Notes: a model not told the origin generated them from the letters alone. Counted from the first letter of the stretch, positions 1-11,272 are shown. The stretch: DNA of 64,000 bases from Candidatus Ozemibacter sibiricus (GCA_003327425.1 QOQW01000021.1:56305-120304), one strand, 5' to 3'. Made by a program: numbers and translations.

Positions 1-272
1 GTGAAGAGCGCCTTGACCGGCAGCGAGAGCAGGTCGAGCAGATGGTCGACCCAGGGCACCTTGTCGCCGAGGAACTCGACCGCCGTGGCCACTCCCAGGG
101 CCACCAACACCGGGGTCTGGGCCAGGAAGGCCAGCCCCGGAAAAACCGGCGCCATCCAGGGAACGGGCAGGAACCGTTGCACCAGACCGATCAGGAAGGG
201 CGGCAGGAAGGCCCGGAACCCGGTACAGGCCGACAGGCAGACCCCGGTCACAATGGGCAGCAGGTAATCCAT
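1..272 (-). CDS. DUF4126 domain-containing membrane protein (partial, N-terminal 90 residues)
   Basis: The frame opens at an ATG at 270-272 and runs off the left window edge, giving about 90 residues. The product begins MDYLLPIVTG and continues with a small-residue-rich hydrophobic stretch containing ACTGFRAFLPP, then VEFLGDKVPWVDHLLD. This pattern (a TGFRAFLP segment followed by a hydrophobic helix and an E-x-x-x-DK-x-P motif) is what I associate with the DUF4126 integral-membrane family, whose function is unknown. The start is 10 bp after the stop of the upstream gene, so the two are probably cotranscribed. The family call is from memory of the motif, without a profile search. Confidence 0.7.
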   Translation of the reverse strand, partial: MDYLLPIVTGVCLSACTGFRAFLPPFLIGLVQRFLPVPWMAPVFPGLAFLAQTPVLVALGVATAVEFLGDKVPWVDHLLDLLSLPVKALF

Positions 273-282
273 GGTCGGGAGT

Positions 283-1263
283 TCAGCGAGACAGCGACTC
301 CAGCTTGACGGCGACCCGGTTGGCCCCCTCTTCGTTCCGACCGGCTCGATAGGCGGCCATCGCGCGTTCGAACTGCAGGCGGGCCACCTCGGGCTGGCCC
401 AGTTTCACGTAGACATCGGCCAGATCTTCGCAGACGATGCCTTGCCACACGGTATCGCCTTCGCCCAGCCGCCCCAGGATCTGCTGGAAGCGCACAATGG
501 CGGCCAGCGGCAGGCCCAGATCACGGATGTAGCGAGCGGCCCAGACCAGCGGCCCCACGGCGAAGGGGCTCCCCGGGTGGAGATTGGCATAGTGCCGAGC
601 CGCCAGATCGATCATGCGCACGGCGCCATTCTTGTTGCCCATCTGCACGAGGCGCGCCGCATCATCCTCGTACCCCATGGCCAGCCGCAAGGTCGCCTCG
701 GCACGCGCATCATTGGCCACGGGGGTGAACAGCCCGCCGCCACGCCCGAACGCATAGCGGGCGGCCACATCGGCGGGCTCCCAGCCAGCGGCCGGCGACA
801 GGGTGGATTCGGGCAGCTGACGGCCCCGACGGGCCAGCAGTTGCTGGCGTTCGATGTCGATCAGCTCGGTGAAGGCCCAATCCCGGATGGCCGAGTCGTC
901 ATGGTGCCGCCGCAGCTCCAGCATCAGCCGCCGCGCCAGATCGAAGCGCCGGAAGAACCGCACCACCGGGTACAACGTCTCGGCATAGCCGTGCACCCCG
1001 AAGGTGGTCGGGTCTTCCGCGCTCAGGCGTTGCAGCACCGCCCGCCGTTCCGCCAGCACGACCCGCAGGAACTCGTGGTCGGAGAGATCTTTCAGCTCAG
1101 GCTTCGCATCCAGCCGCCGCAGGAGTTCGACGATCACCCGTTCGGCATCGGGGCGGGGCGCCCCGACCACGGCGCCGGCCGGCCAGCACCAGCCCTGGAC
1201 CAGCAGGGCGATGACCCCCACCACCAGCAGCAGGGACCGGCGAAACCACAGATTCGTGCGCAT
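283..1263 (-). CDS. Exported helical-repeat (TPR-like) protein, function unknown
   Basis: The product has 326 residues. It starts with a basic N-terminus (MRTNLWFRR), a hydrophobic core (LLLVVGVIALLVQG) and an Ala-rich likely signal-peptidase region near residues 28-35, so it is probably secreted or periplasmic. The mature part is all-helical. The C-terminal third (about 240-320) has TPR-like spacing of small and aromatic residues, with segments such as DLADVYVKLGQPEVARLQFERA. No catalytic motif is visible. The ATG at 1261-1263 is supported by an AAGGAGG Shine-Dalgarno 7 bases upstream. The DUF4126 gene follows 10 bp downstream, and a promoter-like pair sits about 40 bp upstream. It may be a scaffold or assembly factor, but no specific role can be assigned. 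Confidence 0.75.
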   Translation of the reverse strand: MRTNLWFRRSLLLVVGVIALLVQGWCWPAGAVVGAPRPDAERVIVELLRRLDAKPELKDLSDHEFLRVVLAERRAVLQRLSAEDPTTFGVHGYAETLYPVVRFFRRFDLARRLMLELRRHHDDSAIRDWAFTELIDIERQQLLARRGRQLPESTLSPAAGWEPADVAARYAFGRGGGLFTPVANDARAEATLRLAMGYEDDAARLVQMGNKNGAVRMIDLAARHYANLHPGSPFAVGPLVWAARYIRDLGLPLAAIVRFQQILGRLGEGDTVWQGIVCEDLADVYVKLGQPEVARLQFERAMAAYRAGRNEEGANRVAVKLESLSR

Positions 1264-1299
1264 CAGAAGGCCTCCTTCACCACCCGGAATGGATGACCC

Positions 1300-1328
1300 A
1301 AAGTACCTGAAATCCCCCGTTGGTGCAA
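1300..1328 (-). promoter_or_regulatory. Sigma-70-type promoter for the exported TPR-like gene
   Basis: On the minus strand TTGCAC (1323-1328) is followed after exactly 17 bp by TACTTT (1300-1305). The predicted transcription start is near 1293, about 30 bases before the start codon at 1263. The spacing matches the other promoters in this window, although the -10 is weaker. Confidence 0.45.
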
Positions 1329-1549
1329 GACCATGCCACGGTCGCCAGGATGGCGCCCGCGGCGGGCGGCGGGTATAGCAGGGAAGGGCGGGGCGCGGGT
1401 TCCCGTGGCCAGAACGCCGCCAATCGCCTTCCTGGGACAGATCTTCTTCGGGGACTTCCGATCCTCTTCGGGAGGGCCGCTGATCCTCGAGCGCTCGCGG
1501 GGCCTGACCACCACGGGACCGGCGCGGGGGCGACTCGCCCCGCCAGCTT

Positions 1550-3217
1550 TCATCGGGCGGCGGGGGGCGGCCCTTTCCTCCCGGCCAGGAAGCGGGAAAC
1601 GAAGTCCACGGCCTCCTCGCGGGTCTGGACCTCGCCGAGAGCCTGCGCTTCCTTGAGCGCCCCCAGGATCTCCTTGAACAAAGGCCCGGGAGACAGCCGG
1701 AACTGGGTGATCAGATCATTGCCGGTCAGCAACGCCGGCAACCGGGCATTCTCGGTCTGCTGGTAGAAACTGTCGATGAAGCCGGCGATGCCGGCGGCGA
1801 ATCGCGCCAGATCCTCCTCTTGCTGGGCTCCGCGCGCCGACAGCCGATCGGCCAGCGACATCAGGGCGATGCCGACGCCGTCCCGCCCGGTTTCGCTGAA
1901 GAACCTGAACAGCAGACGGTCCCGCTCTTGATTCCGACAGGCTTCGGGCTTCTGATCGAGCTCCTGCAGAATGACTCCCGGCCGCATGTGGTTCTTGACC
2001 ACCTTTTTCAGGAAGTCGACCTCGTTGACCGACAACTTCCACTGCTTGCCGATCTCCTCGACCATCCTGGCCCCGACCATCTCGTGACCATGGAACACGA
2101 CCCGCCCCTCGGGATCCTCCGGGGCGACCGGCCCCGACCCCTCCGAGGCAGCCTCGGTCACCGGCCGGTCGATCGCCGCACTCTCAGGGAGCGAACCGGC
2201 ATGTGGGCTCGGCTTCGACGCCTCGGCGCTCTTGCCCTTGCCACCGGAGGGCGACACCACTTTCCGACAGGCCGGTTTGCCGATGTCATGCAGGAGACAA
2301 CCGAATTTGAACAATTCGAGGTACGTGCGGATCCCCGAAATGGGTTCGGCCAGGAAGGCCTGCACCTTGCCCCAGGACCGCGAGAAGGCCGACTGCCCCA
2401 GCAGTCCCTCGAATTTTTCGAGCGCGAGCAGGGTGTGATCGAAGACGTCGAGGTGGTGCCAGTCGTTCTGGGTGATGCCGCGGGTGGCTTCGAATTCCGG
2501 CAGAATCTCGCGCAAGACGCCGGTCTGCCCCATCGAACGCACCCAGCGGGCACTGTCCGAGGCCGACAGCACCTTGAAGAATTCGTCCCGGATCCGTTCG
2601 GCCGATACCGCTTTCAGCAGGTGCACATCGCGAACGATCAGGGTCTCGAGGTCGGGATGGAACGTGAACCCCAGAGTAGCCGCGAAGCGATAGGCCCGCA
2701 AGATGCGAAGAGGATCTTCCCGGAAGAGGTGGTCGGAACAGGGTCGCAGCACTTTCGCCTGCAGATCTTCCACCCCCCCGAGCGGGTCGTAGATGGGAAG
2801 GTCGCGCTCGAGCAGCGGCCAGGCGAGCTTGATGGCGATGGCATTGATGGTGAAATCGCGGTCGCGCAGATCTTCGTCCAGGGTGGGGGCGCGGTAGCGG
2901 GCGAAATCGACCGTCACCACCCGGCCGTGCAGGGATTTGACCACCCGCGCCACCTCGCGCTCCTGGTCGAGCACCACGAAGCCGGCGCTCTGGCCCCGCG
3001 CCACCCGTTGCGCCGGCCCGATCGGGCTGCGACTGACGGCCAGATCGAGGTCGTAGACGGCATCGCGTCCGAGCAGGAGGTCGCGGATGGCCCCGCCCAC
3101 CATCCAGATCTCCCCGGGGTCCTCTTTTTCCTTGCGAAAGAAGCTGAGGATCCCGGCGAGCAGTTGGTGAACCTCGTCGGGAAGACGGATGGTGCGAGGC
3201 GAACCCGCCGACGTCAT
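1550..3217 (-). CDS. CCA-adding / poly(A) polymerase family nucleotidyltransferase with HD domain
   Basis: This is a class II CCA-adding-type enzyme that would add or repair the 3' CCA of tRNA. The nucleotidyltransferase head shows VGGAIRDLLLG, then the metal-binding DLDL pair, RDRDFTINAIA and REDPLRILRAYRFA, in the usual order within the first 210 residues. A metal-dependent HD phosphohydrolase domain follows (HDIGKP), as in bacterial CCA enzymes with 2',3'-cyclic phosphodiesterase activity. About 50 polar, low-complexity residues split the HD region between HDIGKP and FHGHEMVGA. I chose the ATG at 3215-3217 because GGAGGT lies 8 bases upstream; a GTG one codon earlier is an alternative. Length is 555 residues, long for the family because of the insert. 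Poly(A) polymerase activity cannot be excluded from sequence alone. Confidence 0.85.
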   Translation of the reverse strand: MTSAGSPRTIRLPDEVHQLLAGILSFFRKEKEDPGEIWMVGGAIRDLLLGRDAVYDLDLAVSRSPIGPAQRVARGQSAGFVVLDQEREVARVVKSLHGRVVTVDFARYRAPTLDEDLRDRDFTINAIAIKLAWPLLERDLPIYDPLGGVEDLQAKVLRPCSDHLFREDPLRILRAYRFAATLGFTFHPDLETLIVRDVHLLKAVSAERIRDEFFKVLSASDSARWVRSMGQTGVLREILPEFEATRGITQNDWHHLDVFDHTLLALEKFEGLLGQSAFSRSWGKVQAFLAEPISGIRTYLELFKFGCLLHDIGKPACRKVVSPSGGKGKSAEASKPSPHAGSLPESAAIDRPVTEAASEGSGPVAPEDPEGRVVFHGHEMVGARMVEEIGKQWKLSVNEVDFLKKVVKNHMRPGVILQELDQKPEACRNQERDRLLFRFFSETGRDGVGIALMSLADRLSARGAQQEEDLARFAAGIAGFIDSFYQQTENARLPALLTGNDLITQFRLSPGPLFKEILGALKEAQALGEVQTREEAVDFVSRFLAGRKGPPPAAR

Positions 3218-3243
3218 CACGACGGACCTCCAGAAGAAGCGTT

Positions 3244-3281
3244 CCCCCACCCCGCCGCCGGAACCGACGGCAGGGTGGGGG
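3244..3281 (-). terminator. Strong stem-loop after gcvPB, probable terminator or processing hairpin
   Basis: An 18-bp stem (arms 3244-3261 and 3264-3281, one G-U wobble) encloses a 2-base loop. It lies 21 bp after the gcvPB stop and 26 bp before the next start codon. There is no long U tract, so it may stall or stabilise the transcript rather than end it fully. It separates the glycine operon from the nucleotidyltransferase gene. Confidence 0.6.
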
Positions 3282-3302
3282 AGGAGGGAAGGCCGGAAGC
3301 CA

Positions 3303-4763
3303 TCACCCGGCCGGGCGCTGGAAGAAGTTGATGTCGGGCTTGCGCGCCGCCAGCGCTTCGTCCAGACGGCCCACCGGCGTGGTGTGGGGAGCGGTCTTCA
3401 CCAGCTCGGGATTGGTCTCGATCTCCTGCAGGATCTTTTCGAGCGCCTCGACGAAGGCGTCGAGCGTCTTCTTGCTCTCGGTCTCGGTCGGCTCGATCAT
3501 GATCGCCTCTTCGACGATGAGCGGGAAGTAGACGGTCGGCGCATGGAAGCCGTAGTCGAGCAGCCGTTTGGCGATGTCGAGGGTCTTGACCCCCTTGGCC
3601 GCCTGCGGTTTGCCCGACAGCACGAACTCGTGCTTGCAGAACCGGTCGTATGGCAGCAGGAAATGCTTCTTCAACCGCGCCATCAGGTAGTTGGCGTTGA
3701 GCACGGCATGCGAGCTGGCTTCCTTGAGCCCTTCGGCTCCGAGCTGGGTGATGTAGGTGTAGGCCCGCACCAGGACGCCGAAACTGCCGACGAAGGTCCG
3801 CATGGTGCCGATCGAGCCTTTGGCCTTGGTGATCAGCTTGTATTTCTTCCCGTCGTAGGCGATGCGCGGGCAGGGCAGGAACGGCTCGAGGTGCTTCTTC
3901 ACCCCGACAGGGCCGGCCCCGGGACCGCCGCCGCCATGCGGCGTCGAGAAGGTCTTGTGCACGTTGACATGCATGACGTCGAAGCCCATGTCGCCGGGCC
4001 GCGTCCAGCCCATGATGGCGTTGAGGTTGGCGCCGTCGTAGTAGAGCAGGCCATCGACGCCATGGATCAGTTCGGCGATCTTCTCGACGTTGGGTTCGAA
4101 CAGCCCCAGGGTATTGGGGTTGGTCAGCATCAGGCCGGCCACCTCGGGCCCGAGATGGGCTTTCAGGTCCTCCAGGTCGACGCCGCCCTGGGCATCGGAT
4201 TTGATGGTGACGACTTCATACCCGCACTGCGCGGCCGAGGCCGGGTTGGTGCCATGGCCGGCATCGGGGATCAGGATCTTGGTCTTCTTGTTCTTCTTGC
4301 GATCGTGGTAGGCCTTGATCAGCAGCAGGCCGGTCAGCTCGCCGTGGGCGCCCGCCGCCGGCTGCAGAGTGAAGGCATCCATGCCCGTGATCTCGCACAG
4401 GGCGTATTCGAGGTCCTTCATCAGGGCCAGGGCGCCCTGCACCGTGGATTCGGGCTGGTAGGGATGGAGGGCCGCGAACCCGGGCAGCCGCGCCATGTCT
4501 TCGTTGACCTTGGGGTTGTACTTCATGGTGCACGACCCCAGCGGGTAGAACCCCACGTCGATGGCGTGGTTCTTCCGCGACAGGCGCGTGAAATGCCGCA
4601 CGACATCGACCTCGGCCACCGAGGGCAGCGGGAGATGCGAGCGCAGGAACTTGCCCGGGATATGATCGGCCGGATCGATCTCGTCGATGCCGGGTTCGGG
4701 CAGCGTGAAGCCGGTGGTCCCCGGCTGGCTCATCTCGAAGATCAAAGGTTCAGGACCGTTCAT
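3303..4763 (-). CDS. gcvPB: Glycine dehydrogenase (decarboxylating) subunit 2, P-protein beta chain
   Basis: This is the C-terminal half of the split glycine decarboxylase P-protein. With GcvPA it forms the PLP enzyme that decarboxylates glycine and loads the aminomethyl group onto GcvH. The PLP lysine sits in [17 protein letters not shown], the hallmark Gly-rich loop. Other family segments are [13 protein letters not shown] and [14 protein letters not shown]. An in-frame extension upstream of 4763 is low-complexity and overlaps gcvPA deeply. The ATG at 4761-4763 is preferred because it gives the usual family start ([10 protein letters not shown]), overlaps the gcvPA stop as ATGA, and has a GGGAGG ribosome site. 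The length of 486 residues is normal for split P-proteins. The ATGA overlap implies coupled translation and near-equal subunit amounts. Confidence 0.95.
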   Translation of the reverse strand: MNGPEPLIFEMSQPGTTGFTLPEPGIDEIDPADHIPGKFLRSHLPLPSVAEVDVVRHFTRLSRKNHAIDVGFYPLGSCTMKYNPKVNEDMARLPGFAALHPYQPESTVQGALALMKDLEYALCEITGMDAFTLQPAAGAHGELTGLLLIKAYHDRKKNKKTKILIPDAGHGTNPASAAQCGYEVVTIKSDAQGGVDLEDLKAHLGPEVAGLMLTNPNTLGLFEPNVEKIAELIHGVDGLLYYDGANLNAIMGWTRPGDMGFDVMHVNVHKTFSTPHGGGGPGAGPVGVKKHLEPFLPCPRIAYDGKKYKLITKAKGSIGTMRTFVGSFGVLVRAYTYITQLGAEGLKEASSHAVLNANYLMARLKKHFLLPYDRFCKHEFVLSGKPQAAKGVKTLDIAKRLLDYGFHAPTVYFPLIVEEAIMIEPTETESKKTLDAFVEALEKILQEIETNPELVKTAPHTTPVGRLDEALAARKPDINFFQRPAG

Positions 4764-6103
4764 GCGAGCAGGCCTCCCAGCAGCTGGCAGTAGAGGTTCA
4801 TCTCCTCCACCGTCCGTTTCTCGGTCACCGCCACCAGCACGCAGTCGCTCAGGCTCGGATACCACCGCTGCAGGGCGATGCCGGCGAAGACCCCTTCCTT
4901 GGCCATCCTGTCGAGGACCTTCTTGGCCTGCGGGATCTTGACCACGAACTCATGGTAGAAGGGGCCGGTGAAGGGGAAGGACACGCCCGGCACCTTCTCG
5001 AGCTCGCGCCGCAGGTAGTGCGCCTTCTGGAAGCACTGGCGCGCCACGGCGCGGATCCCCTGTTCGCCGAGCAGCGACAGGTAGATGGTGGCGCTCAGGG
5101 CCATCAGCGCCTGATTGGTGCAGATGTTGCTGGTCGCCTTCTCGCGCCGGATGTGCTGCTCGCGGGCCTGCAGGGTCAGCACGAACCCGCGCTGGTTGCG
5201 GACATCGCGGGTGCAGCCGGCGATGCGCCCGGGCATCTTGCGCAGCAGGGCCGTCTTGGCCGCCAGGAACCCCAGCGACGGACCGCCGAAACTCATCGGG
5301 ATGCCCAACGGCTGCCCTTCGCCGCAGACGATGTCGGCCCCGAACTCGGCCGGGGGCGTCAGCAGCCCCAGGGCCAGCGGATTGGCCACCACGATCAGCA
5401 TGGCCCCGACCCGCTTGGCGGCGGCCGAGATCTCGTCCAGCTCCTCGATGCGCCCGAAGAAGTTGGGATACTGCACCACGACCGCCGCCGTCTGGTCATC
5501 GAGCATCTCGTTCAGACGGGCGAGATCGGTGACGCCGTCCTCCATGGGCACGGTCGCCAGGCGGGCGCCCAGGCTGGGCATCACCGATTCGGTGACCTGC
5601 CGGTACTCGGGATGGACGGTCTCGGGCAGCAGCACGCGATGCCGCCCGGTCTGGGTCTGGGCCATGGCCACCGCCTCGGCCAGGGCGGTACCGCCCTCGT
5701 ACATCGAGGCGTTGGCCTGGTCCATGCCGGTGAGGGCGCACATCAGGCTCTGGAACTCGTAGATCGCCTGCAGGGTGCCTTGCGAGATCTCGGCCTGGTA
5801 CGGCGTATAGGCCGTGTAGAAATCTCCGCGCAGCAACAAGTGATTGATAGCTGCGGGAATGTAATGATCATACATGCCGCCGCCCAGGAAACAGACGGCC
5901 TCCTGGGTCGAGATGTTCTGGTCGGCCAGGTCGGTGATCTTGCGAACCGTCTCGGGTTCGCTGAGCCCTTTGGGCAGACAGAGCGGCCGGTTCAGCCGCA
6001 CGCCCGCCGGGATCTCGGCGAACAGCTCGTCGATCGAGCCGACCCCGATCGTCGCCAGCATCTCCTTGACCTGGAGAGCGGTATTGGGAACGTAACTGGA
6101 CAT
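4760..6103 (-). CDS. gcvPA: Glycine dehydrogenase (decarboxylating) subunit 1, P-protein alpha chain
   Basis: This is the N-terminal half of the split P-protein, 447 residues. It begins MSSYVPNT and shows the family segments [39 protein letters not shown] and [19 protein letters not shown]. It has the fold-type I shape but no PLP lysine of its own, as expected for this chain, and pairs with GcvPB. The start has GGAGG 4 bases upstream and lies 19 bp after the gcvH stop. Its stop overlaps the gcvPB start by 4 bp. Split P-proteins are common in archaea and many anaerobic or deep-branching bacteria, whereas Proteobacteria usually carry a fused form. Confidence 0.96.
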   Translation of the reverse strand: MSSYVPNTALQVKEMLATIGVGSIDELFAEIPAGVRLNRPLCLPKGLSEPETVRKITDLADQNISTQEAVCFLGGGMYDHYIPAAINHLLLRGDFYTAYTPYQAEISQGTLQAIYEFQSLMCALTGMDQANASMYEGGTALAEAVAMAQTQTGRHRVLLPETVHPEYRQVTESVMPSLGARLATVPMEDGVTDLARLNEMLDDQTAAVVVQYPNFFGRIEELDEISAAAKRVGAMLIVVANPLALGLLTPPAEFGADIVCGEGQPLGIPMSFGGPSLGFLAAKTALLRKMPGRIAGCTRDVRNQRGFVLTLQAREQHIRREKATSNICTNQALMALSATIYLSLLGEQGIRAVARQCFQKAHYLRRELEKVPGVSFPFTGPFYHEFVVKIPQAKKVLDRMAKEGVFAGIALQRWYPSLSDCVLVAVTEKRTVEEMNLYCQLLGGLLA

Positions 6104-6122
6104 GCTTCCTCCGATCGGTCGC

Positions 6123-6509
6123 TCAATGGCCCGACTTGGCCACGTGCTCCTCGTATTCCTTGGGGGACATCAGTCGATCGTACTCGGCCGGGTTGGCCAT
6201 CTCGATCTCGACGATCCAGCCTTTCCCGAAGGGATCCTGGTTGACCAGGGCGGGATCGCCTTCGAGCGCGTCGTTGCGGGCCACCACCTTGCCGCTGACC
6301 GGCGCGTACATGTCGGAGACGGTCTTCACCGACTCGATGACGCCCATCGTCTTGCCGGCCTCGACCTTGGCGCCCAGCTGCGGCACGTCGACGAACACGA
6401 CGTCGCCCAGCTGCTTGGCGGCGAACTCGGTCACGCCCACCACGACCTTCTTGCCTTCCAATCTGGCCCATTCGTGATCCTTGGTGTATCGGCAGTTGCT
6501 CGGAACCAT
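6123..6509 (-). CDS. gcvH: Glycine cleavage system H protein (lipoyl carrier)
   Basis: The product has 128 residues and shuttles the aminomethyl group between P and T proteins on a lipoyl arm. The lipoylation lysine is K62 in GVIESVKTVSDMYAPVSG. The segment YTKDHEWARLEG near the N-terminus and GWIVEIEMANPAEYD near the C-terminus are typical. The frame stays open far upstream, but only the ATG at 6507-6509 gives the family N-terminus and has AAAGGAG 5-7 bases upstream. A lipoate ligase or synthase and the L-protein (lpd) would be needed for function and are not in this window. Confidence 0.96.
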   Translation of the reverse strand: MVPSNCRYTKDHEWARLEGKKVVVGVTEFAAKQLGDVVFVDVPQLGAKVEAGKTMGVIESVKTVSDMYAPVSGKVVARNDALEGDPALVNQDPFGKGWIVEIEMANPAEYDRLMSPKEYEEHVAKSGH

Positions 6510-6546
6510 ATCGTACTCCTTTGTCCAGACTTGATGTTTTGTACTT

Positions 6547-6577
6547 ATGGCGGCGGCGCCCGCGGCGCCTGCGCCAT
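6547..6577 (-). other. GC-rich stem-loop between glyA and gcvH
   Basis: Two 6-bp stems (6547-6552 with 6572-6577, and GGCGCC 6555-6560 with 6564-6569) nest around a 3-base loop. This is the largest gap inside the operon. It could adjust RNA stability or expression between the two genes, and no U tract follows. Confidence 0.4.
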
Positions 6578-6616
6578 GTCGGCGTCGTTCGGCGAGGTCG
6601 CCGGACGGCGTGGCGA

Positions 6617-7860
<1,244 letters not shown>

Positions 7861-7864
<4 letters not shown>

Positions 7865-8952
7865 TTGTCTTTGCTCCTCGAATAGAAGGGGGTTGGAATG
7901 ACCGTGGCCGGGTACATCTTGCCGCGGATCTCGACCTCGAACGTCGACCCGATCGCTTTCAGCGAGGGCGGCACGTAACCGAGGCCGATGTTCTTCTGGA
8001 GGGTGGGCGACATGGTGCCCGACGTCACTTCACCGACTTTCTGCCCCTGGCTGTAGATGGCATACCCGTGCCGCGGGGCCGGGCCCTTGCCCATCTCGAA
8101 TCCGACCAGGGTCTTGGTGGTGCCGCTCTCTTTCTGCTTCTTCAGCACTTCTGAACCGTTGAAGGGGCCTTTGCCGAATTTGACGGTCCAGTCGAGGTTG
8201 GCTTCGATGGGCGTCGTCTGGTCGTGGATGTCGTTGCCATAGAGCATCAGCCGCGCTTCGAGCCGCAACGTATCGCGCGCGCCCAGGCCGACCGGCACCA
8301 ACCCGTGGCCTTGGCCCGCCTCGAGCAGGGCGTGCCACATCATCTCCGATTTCTCGGCGGGGAAGTAGAGTTCGAACCCGTCTTCCCCGGTATATCCGGT
8401 GCGGCTGATGATCATGTCGACCCCGTTCACCTTGCCGGTGGTGAACCAGTAGAACTTGACCGCCTTCAGGTTCTGCCGGGTCAGCTTCTGCAGGATCTCC
8501 TGCGCCTTCGGCCCCTGCAGGGCGATCAGCCCGGTGCGCTCGGAATGGTCCTCGAATTCGTAGTTCCCCGACAGTTGCGACTTGATCCAGTCGAAGTCTT
8601 TCTGGATGTTCGCAGCATTGACCACGAGCAGGAATTTTTCGGGATTCCAGCGGTAGACGAGCAGGTCGTCGACGATCGTGCCGTCGGGGCGGCACATCGG
8701 CGTATAGGCGATCTGCCGGTCGGACAGCGCCTCGGCATCCTGCGTGATGATCTTCTGGACGTTCTTCAGCGCATCGGGCCCGGTCAGCCAGAACTCGCCC
8801 ATGTGGTAGAGGTCGAACAGGCCGGCTTTGGTGCGAACCGCCGTATGCTCTTCGATGATGCCGGTATACTGGACCGGCATGGCGAAACCGGCGAATTCGA
8901 CCATGCGGGCGCCCATCTTCTCATGGACGGCGCTCAACGGGGTTTTCTTCAT
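7861..8952 (-). CDS. gcvT: Aminomethyltransferase, glycine cleavage T protein
   Basis: The T-protein releases ammonia from the H-protein-bound aminomethyl group and makes 5,10-methylene-THF. At 363 residues it has the usual length. Recognisable segments are [22 protein letters not shown] at the start, [28 protein letters not shown] and [20 protein letters not shown]. The ATG has AAAGGAGG 5 bases upstream, the strongest ribosome site in the operon. It lies 31 bp after the aminotransferase stop and overlaps glyA by 4 bp. Confidence 0.97.
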
Positions 8953-8983
8953 TCCTTCCTCCTTTGTCGATGCCCGCTGGTGG

Positions 8984-10138
8984 TCAGCGAGCGGTGGCGA
9001 AACTCTGCAGGACGGCGGTGACGCCCTTCCCGACTTCTTTCAGATAGCCGAGCTTCTGCAAGGCCAGCTCGAGCAGCCCGACCGTGGCGATGATCTCCTT
9101 CTCGCCGATGGTGCCGATCGTGGTGATGCGGAAGACCTTGTCGGTGATCTCGCCCTGCCCGCCCGCGATCAGCACGCCATAGCGGTCCCGGATCTCCTGG
9201 ACGATCTTCGAGGGATGGATGCCGGCCGGGGCATTGACCACGGTCAGCACGTTCGAGCGAACGTCGGGCTGGGTGAAGATCGTCAGATCGAGCGCCGCGA
9301 GAGCGGCGCGCAAGCCGTTGGCCAACTTGGCGTAGTGGGCGCAGACCTGATCGATGCCGATGGCTTCGATGCGCTCGAGGGCCTTGTGCAGCGAGAACAT
9401 GACCGAGATGGCCGGGGTCCAGGGGTAGCTGGGAATGGGCAGATCCTGGTTCTTCTTGTAGTGCTTGAGATCGAAGTAGAACCCATGGCATTCGACCCGC
9501 TGCACCTTGGCCCAGGCTTTTTCAGATAGGGCGACCATGCCGACCCCCGGCGGGGTCAGGAACCCTTTCTGCGAAGCGCTGATGGCGCAGTCGACATGCC
9601 AGTCGTCCATGTCGAACGGCAGGGCGCCGATGCCCGAGACGCCGTCGGTGATGAACAGCACGTCGCGCTTGTGCAACAGCTTCCCGATCGGCTCGAGGTG
9701 GTTGTGAACGCCGGTCGAGGTCTCGTTGAAAGTGACGGTGACGCCTTTAATGTCAGGGTGCTGATCCAGCATCCGTTCGATGTCGGCGACCTTGGCCCCA
9801 TGCCCCCAGGGGTATTTGAGGGGAATGGCCTGGAGCCGGAAGGCTCTGGCGATCTGGGTAAACCGCTCGCCGAAAGCGCCGGTCTCGACGGTCAGCACTT
9901 TCTCACCGGGATGGAACAGGTTGGCGATGGCGGTCTCCATGCCGCCGGTGCCGGAGGAATGGGTGAGGAACAGGTGGTGCTTGGTCTTGAACAGCCGCTT
10001 GAGCCGGGCGACGCAATCGGCATAGAGGGGGGCGAAATCGTTGGTGCGATGGTGCTTGAGGGGTTGGGCTCCGGCCAGCAGGATCTCGGAATCGAGGGCG
10101 ACCGGCCCCGGGGTCATCAGCAGGACATCGTGGTTCAC
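8984..10138 (-). CDS. Class V aminotransferase, alanine/serine-glyoxylate (serine-pyruvate) type
   Basis: This PLP-dependent aminotransferase has 384 residues and begins with the family N-terminus LLMTPGPVALDSEIL. Other segments are HSSGTGGMETAIANL, VTFNETSTGVHN, DGVSGIGALPFD and the PLP lysine in SASQKGFLTPPG. The likely reaction is glyoxylate plus alanine or serine to glycine plus pyruvate or hydroxypyruvate. Its place between folD and gcvT supports feeding glycine into, or draining it from, the C1 pathway. A close alternative is phosphonate-type AEP transaminase, but no phosphonate genes are nearby. The start is GTG at 10136-10138, with GGAGG 9 bases upstream. Confidence 0.85.
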   Translation of the reverse strand: MNHDVLLMTPGPVALDSEILLAGAQPLKHHRTNDFAPLYADCVARLKRLFKTKHHLFLTHSSGTGGMETAIANLFHPGEKVLTVETGAFGERFTQIARAFRLQAIPLKYPWGHGAKVADIERMLDQHPDIKGVTVTFNETSTGVHNHLEPIGKLLHKRDVLFITDGVSGIGALPFDMDDWHVDCAISASQKGFLTPPGVGMVALSEKAWAKVQRVECHGFYFDLKHYKKNQDLPIPSYPWTPAISVMFSLHKALERIEAIGIDQVCAHYAKLANGLRAALAALDLTIFTQPDVRSNVLTVVNAPAGIHPSKIVQEIRDRYGVLIAGGQGEITDKVFRITTIGTIGEKEIIATVGLLELALQKLGYLKEVGKGVTAVLQSFATAR

Positions 10139-10163
10139 GGTGCGGTTCCTCCGGTTGTTGGAT

Positions 10164-11042
10164 TCAGCGCGCTCCGACGAGCAGGTGGCGCGCCTTGAGC
10201 GTGTTCTGGAGCAGCATGGCGATGGTCATGGGGCCGGCCCCGCCGGGGACGGGAGTAATGAACGCGGCGCGCTCGCGGGCCGTTTCGAAATCGACGTCGC
10301 CGACCAGACGGGTCTTGCCGGGCTGGTCGGGGTGGGGGACCTGATTGATGCCGACGTCGAGCACGACGGCGCCTTCCTTGATCCAGGCGCCCTGCACGAA
10401 GCGCGGCTTGCCCAGGGCGGCGACGACAATGTCGGCGCGGGCCACTTCGCCGGGCAGATCGACCGTGCGCGAATGTCCGATGGTCACCGTGGCATGTTCG
10501 CGCAGCAGCAGCAGGGCGACGGGCTTGCCGACGATGTTGCTGCGTCCGATGACGAGCGCACGCTTCCCCTGAATGGGAATGCGGTAGCGCTTGAGCAGCT
10601 CGAGGCAGCCGAGCGGCGTGCAAGGGAAGAAGGTATCGTCGCCCATGGTCAGCTTGCCGACGTTGACCGGATGGAACCCATCGACATCCTTGCGCGGATC
10701 GATGGCGTGCATGACCCTGGATTGATCGATCTGCGAGGGGAGGGGCACCTGCACCAGGATCCCGTGAATGGCGGGGTCGGCGTTGAGGCGGGCGATTTCC
10801 GCCAGCACGTGCGCCTCGGAAGCCGTGCCGGGGAGGGTGATGACTTCGGAATGGAACCCGGCTTCCTGACAGGCTTTGTGCTTCTGGGCGACATACACGC
10901 GGCTGGCAGGGTCTTCTCCCACCAGAACGACGGCCAGACCCGGGGGAGGGCCACCCGCCTGCCGCAGGGCGGCGACCGCGGCAGCGACCTCGTCGCGAAT
11001 GGTGCGGGCCGTCGCCGCTCCATCAAGAATGGTTGCGCTCAT
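10164..11042 (-). CDS. folD: Bifunctional methylenetetrahydrofolate dehydrogenase / methenyl-THF cyclohydrolase
   Basis: FolD oxidises 5,10-methylene-THF with NAD(P)+ and hydrolyses the product to 10-formyl-THF, taking one-carbon units from GlyA/GcvT toward purine and formyl-Met synthesis. The 292-residue chain carries YVAQKHKAC (catalytic Tyr50 and Lys54), [17 protein letters not shown], the Rossmann signature [11 protein letters not shown] and the C-terminal [10 protein letters not shown]. That last motif has Ala where Val is common. It is the first gene of the operon, with a promoter and AGGGAG ribosome site directly upstream. Confidence 0.96.
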   Translation of the reverse strand: MSATILDGAATARTIRDEVAAAVAALRQAGGPPPGLAVVLVGEDPASRVYVAQKHKACQEAGFHSEVITLPGTASEAHVLAEIARLNADPAIHGILVQVPLPSQIDQSRVMHAIDPRKDVDGFHPVNVGKLTMGDDTFFPCTPLGCLELLKRYRIPIQGKRALVIGRSNIVGKPVALLLLREHATVTIGHSRTVDLPGEVARADIVVAALGKPRFVQGAWIKEGAVVLDVGINQVPHPDQPGKTRLVGDVDFETARERAAFITPVPGGAGPMTIAMLLQNTLKARHLLVGAR

Positions 11043-11077
11043 GACCCATTCTCCCTGAGAGATTGCGAACGGGGGGG

Positions 11078-11106
11078 AGTATACTCCTCTCCATGCACAA
11101 CGTCAA
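11078..11106 (-). promoter_or_regulatory. Promoter of the folD-gcv operon
   Basis: Minus-strand TTGACG (11101-11106), a 17-bp spacer and TATACT (11078-11083) make a near-consensus sigma-70 promoter. The predicted start is near 11071, leaving a leader of about 30 bases. I looked for a glycine riboswitch in the 257 bp upstream and saw no recognisable aptamer; the leader is too short to hold one. Confidence 0.8.
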
Positions 11107-11272
11107 AAGGCGAAAACCCGCAACCTGATCGGAGAGGGAACGCCTTTGGTTTACATAACATTTGCGACCAGGGCATTCGGGACTTCTTGGGGGGCGGGAC
11201 CGGGGAAAAGCCAAAAATTTCAGGGGAGCAGGGCCGCGCCAACCGATCTGACGAAGGCTGGCGCTGAGTTCC

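Noticed and set aside
1264..1553. Minus-strand ORF of 96 residues
   Set aside because: Arg/Pro-rich, overlaps the TPR gene promoter and has no ribosome site; a compositional shadow.
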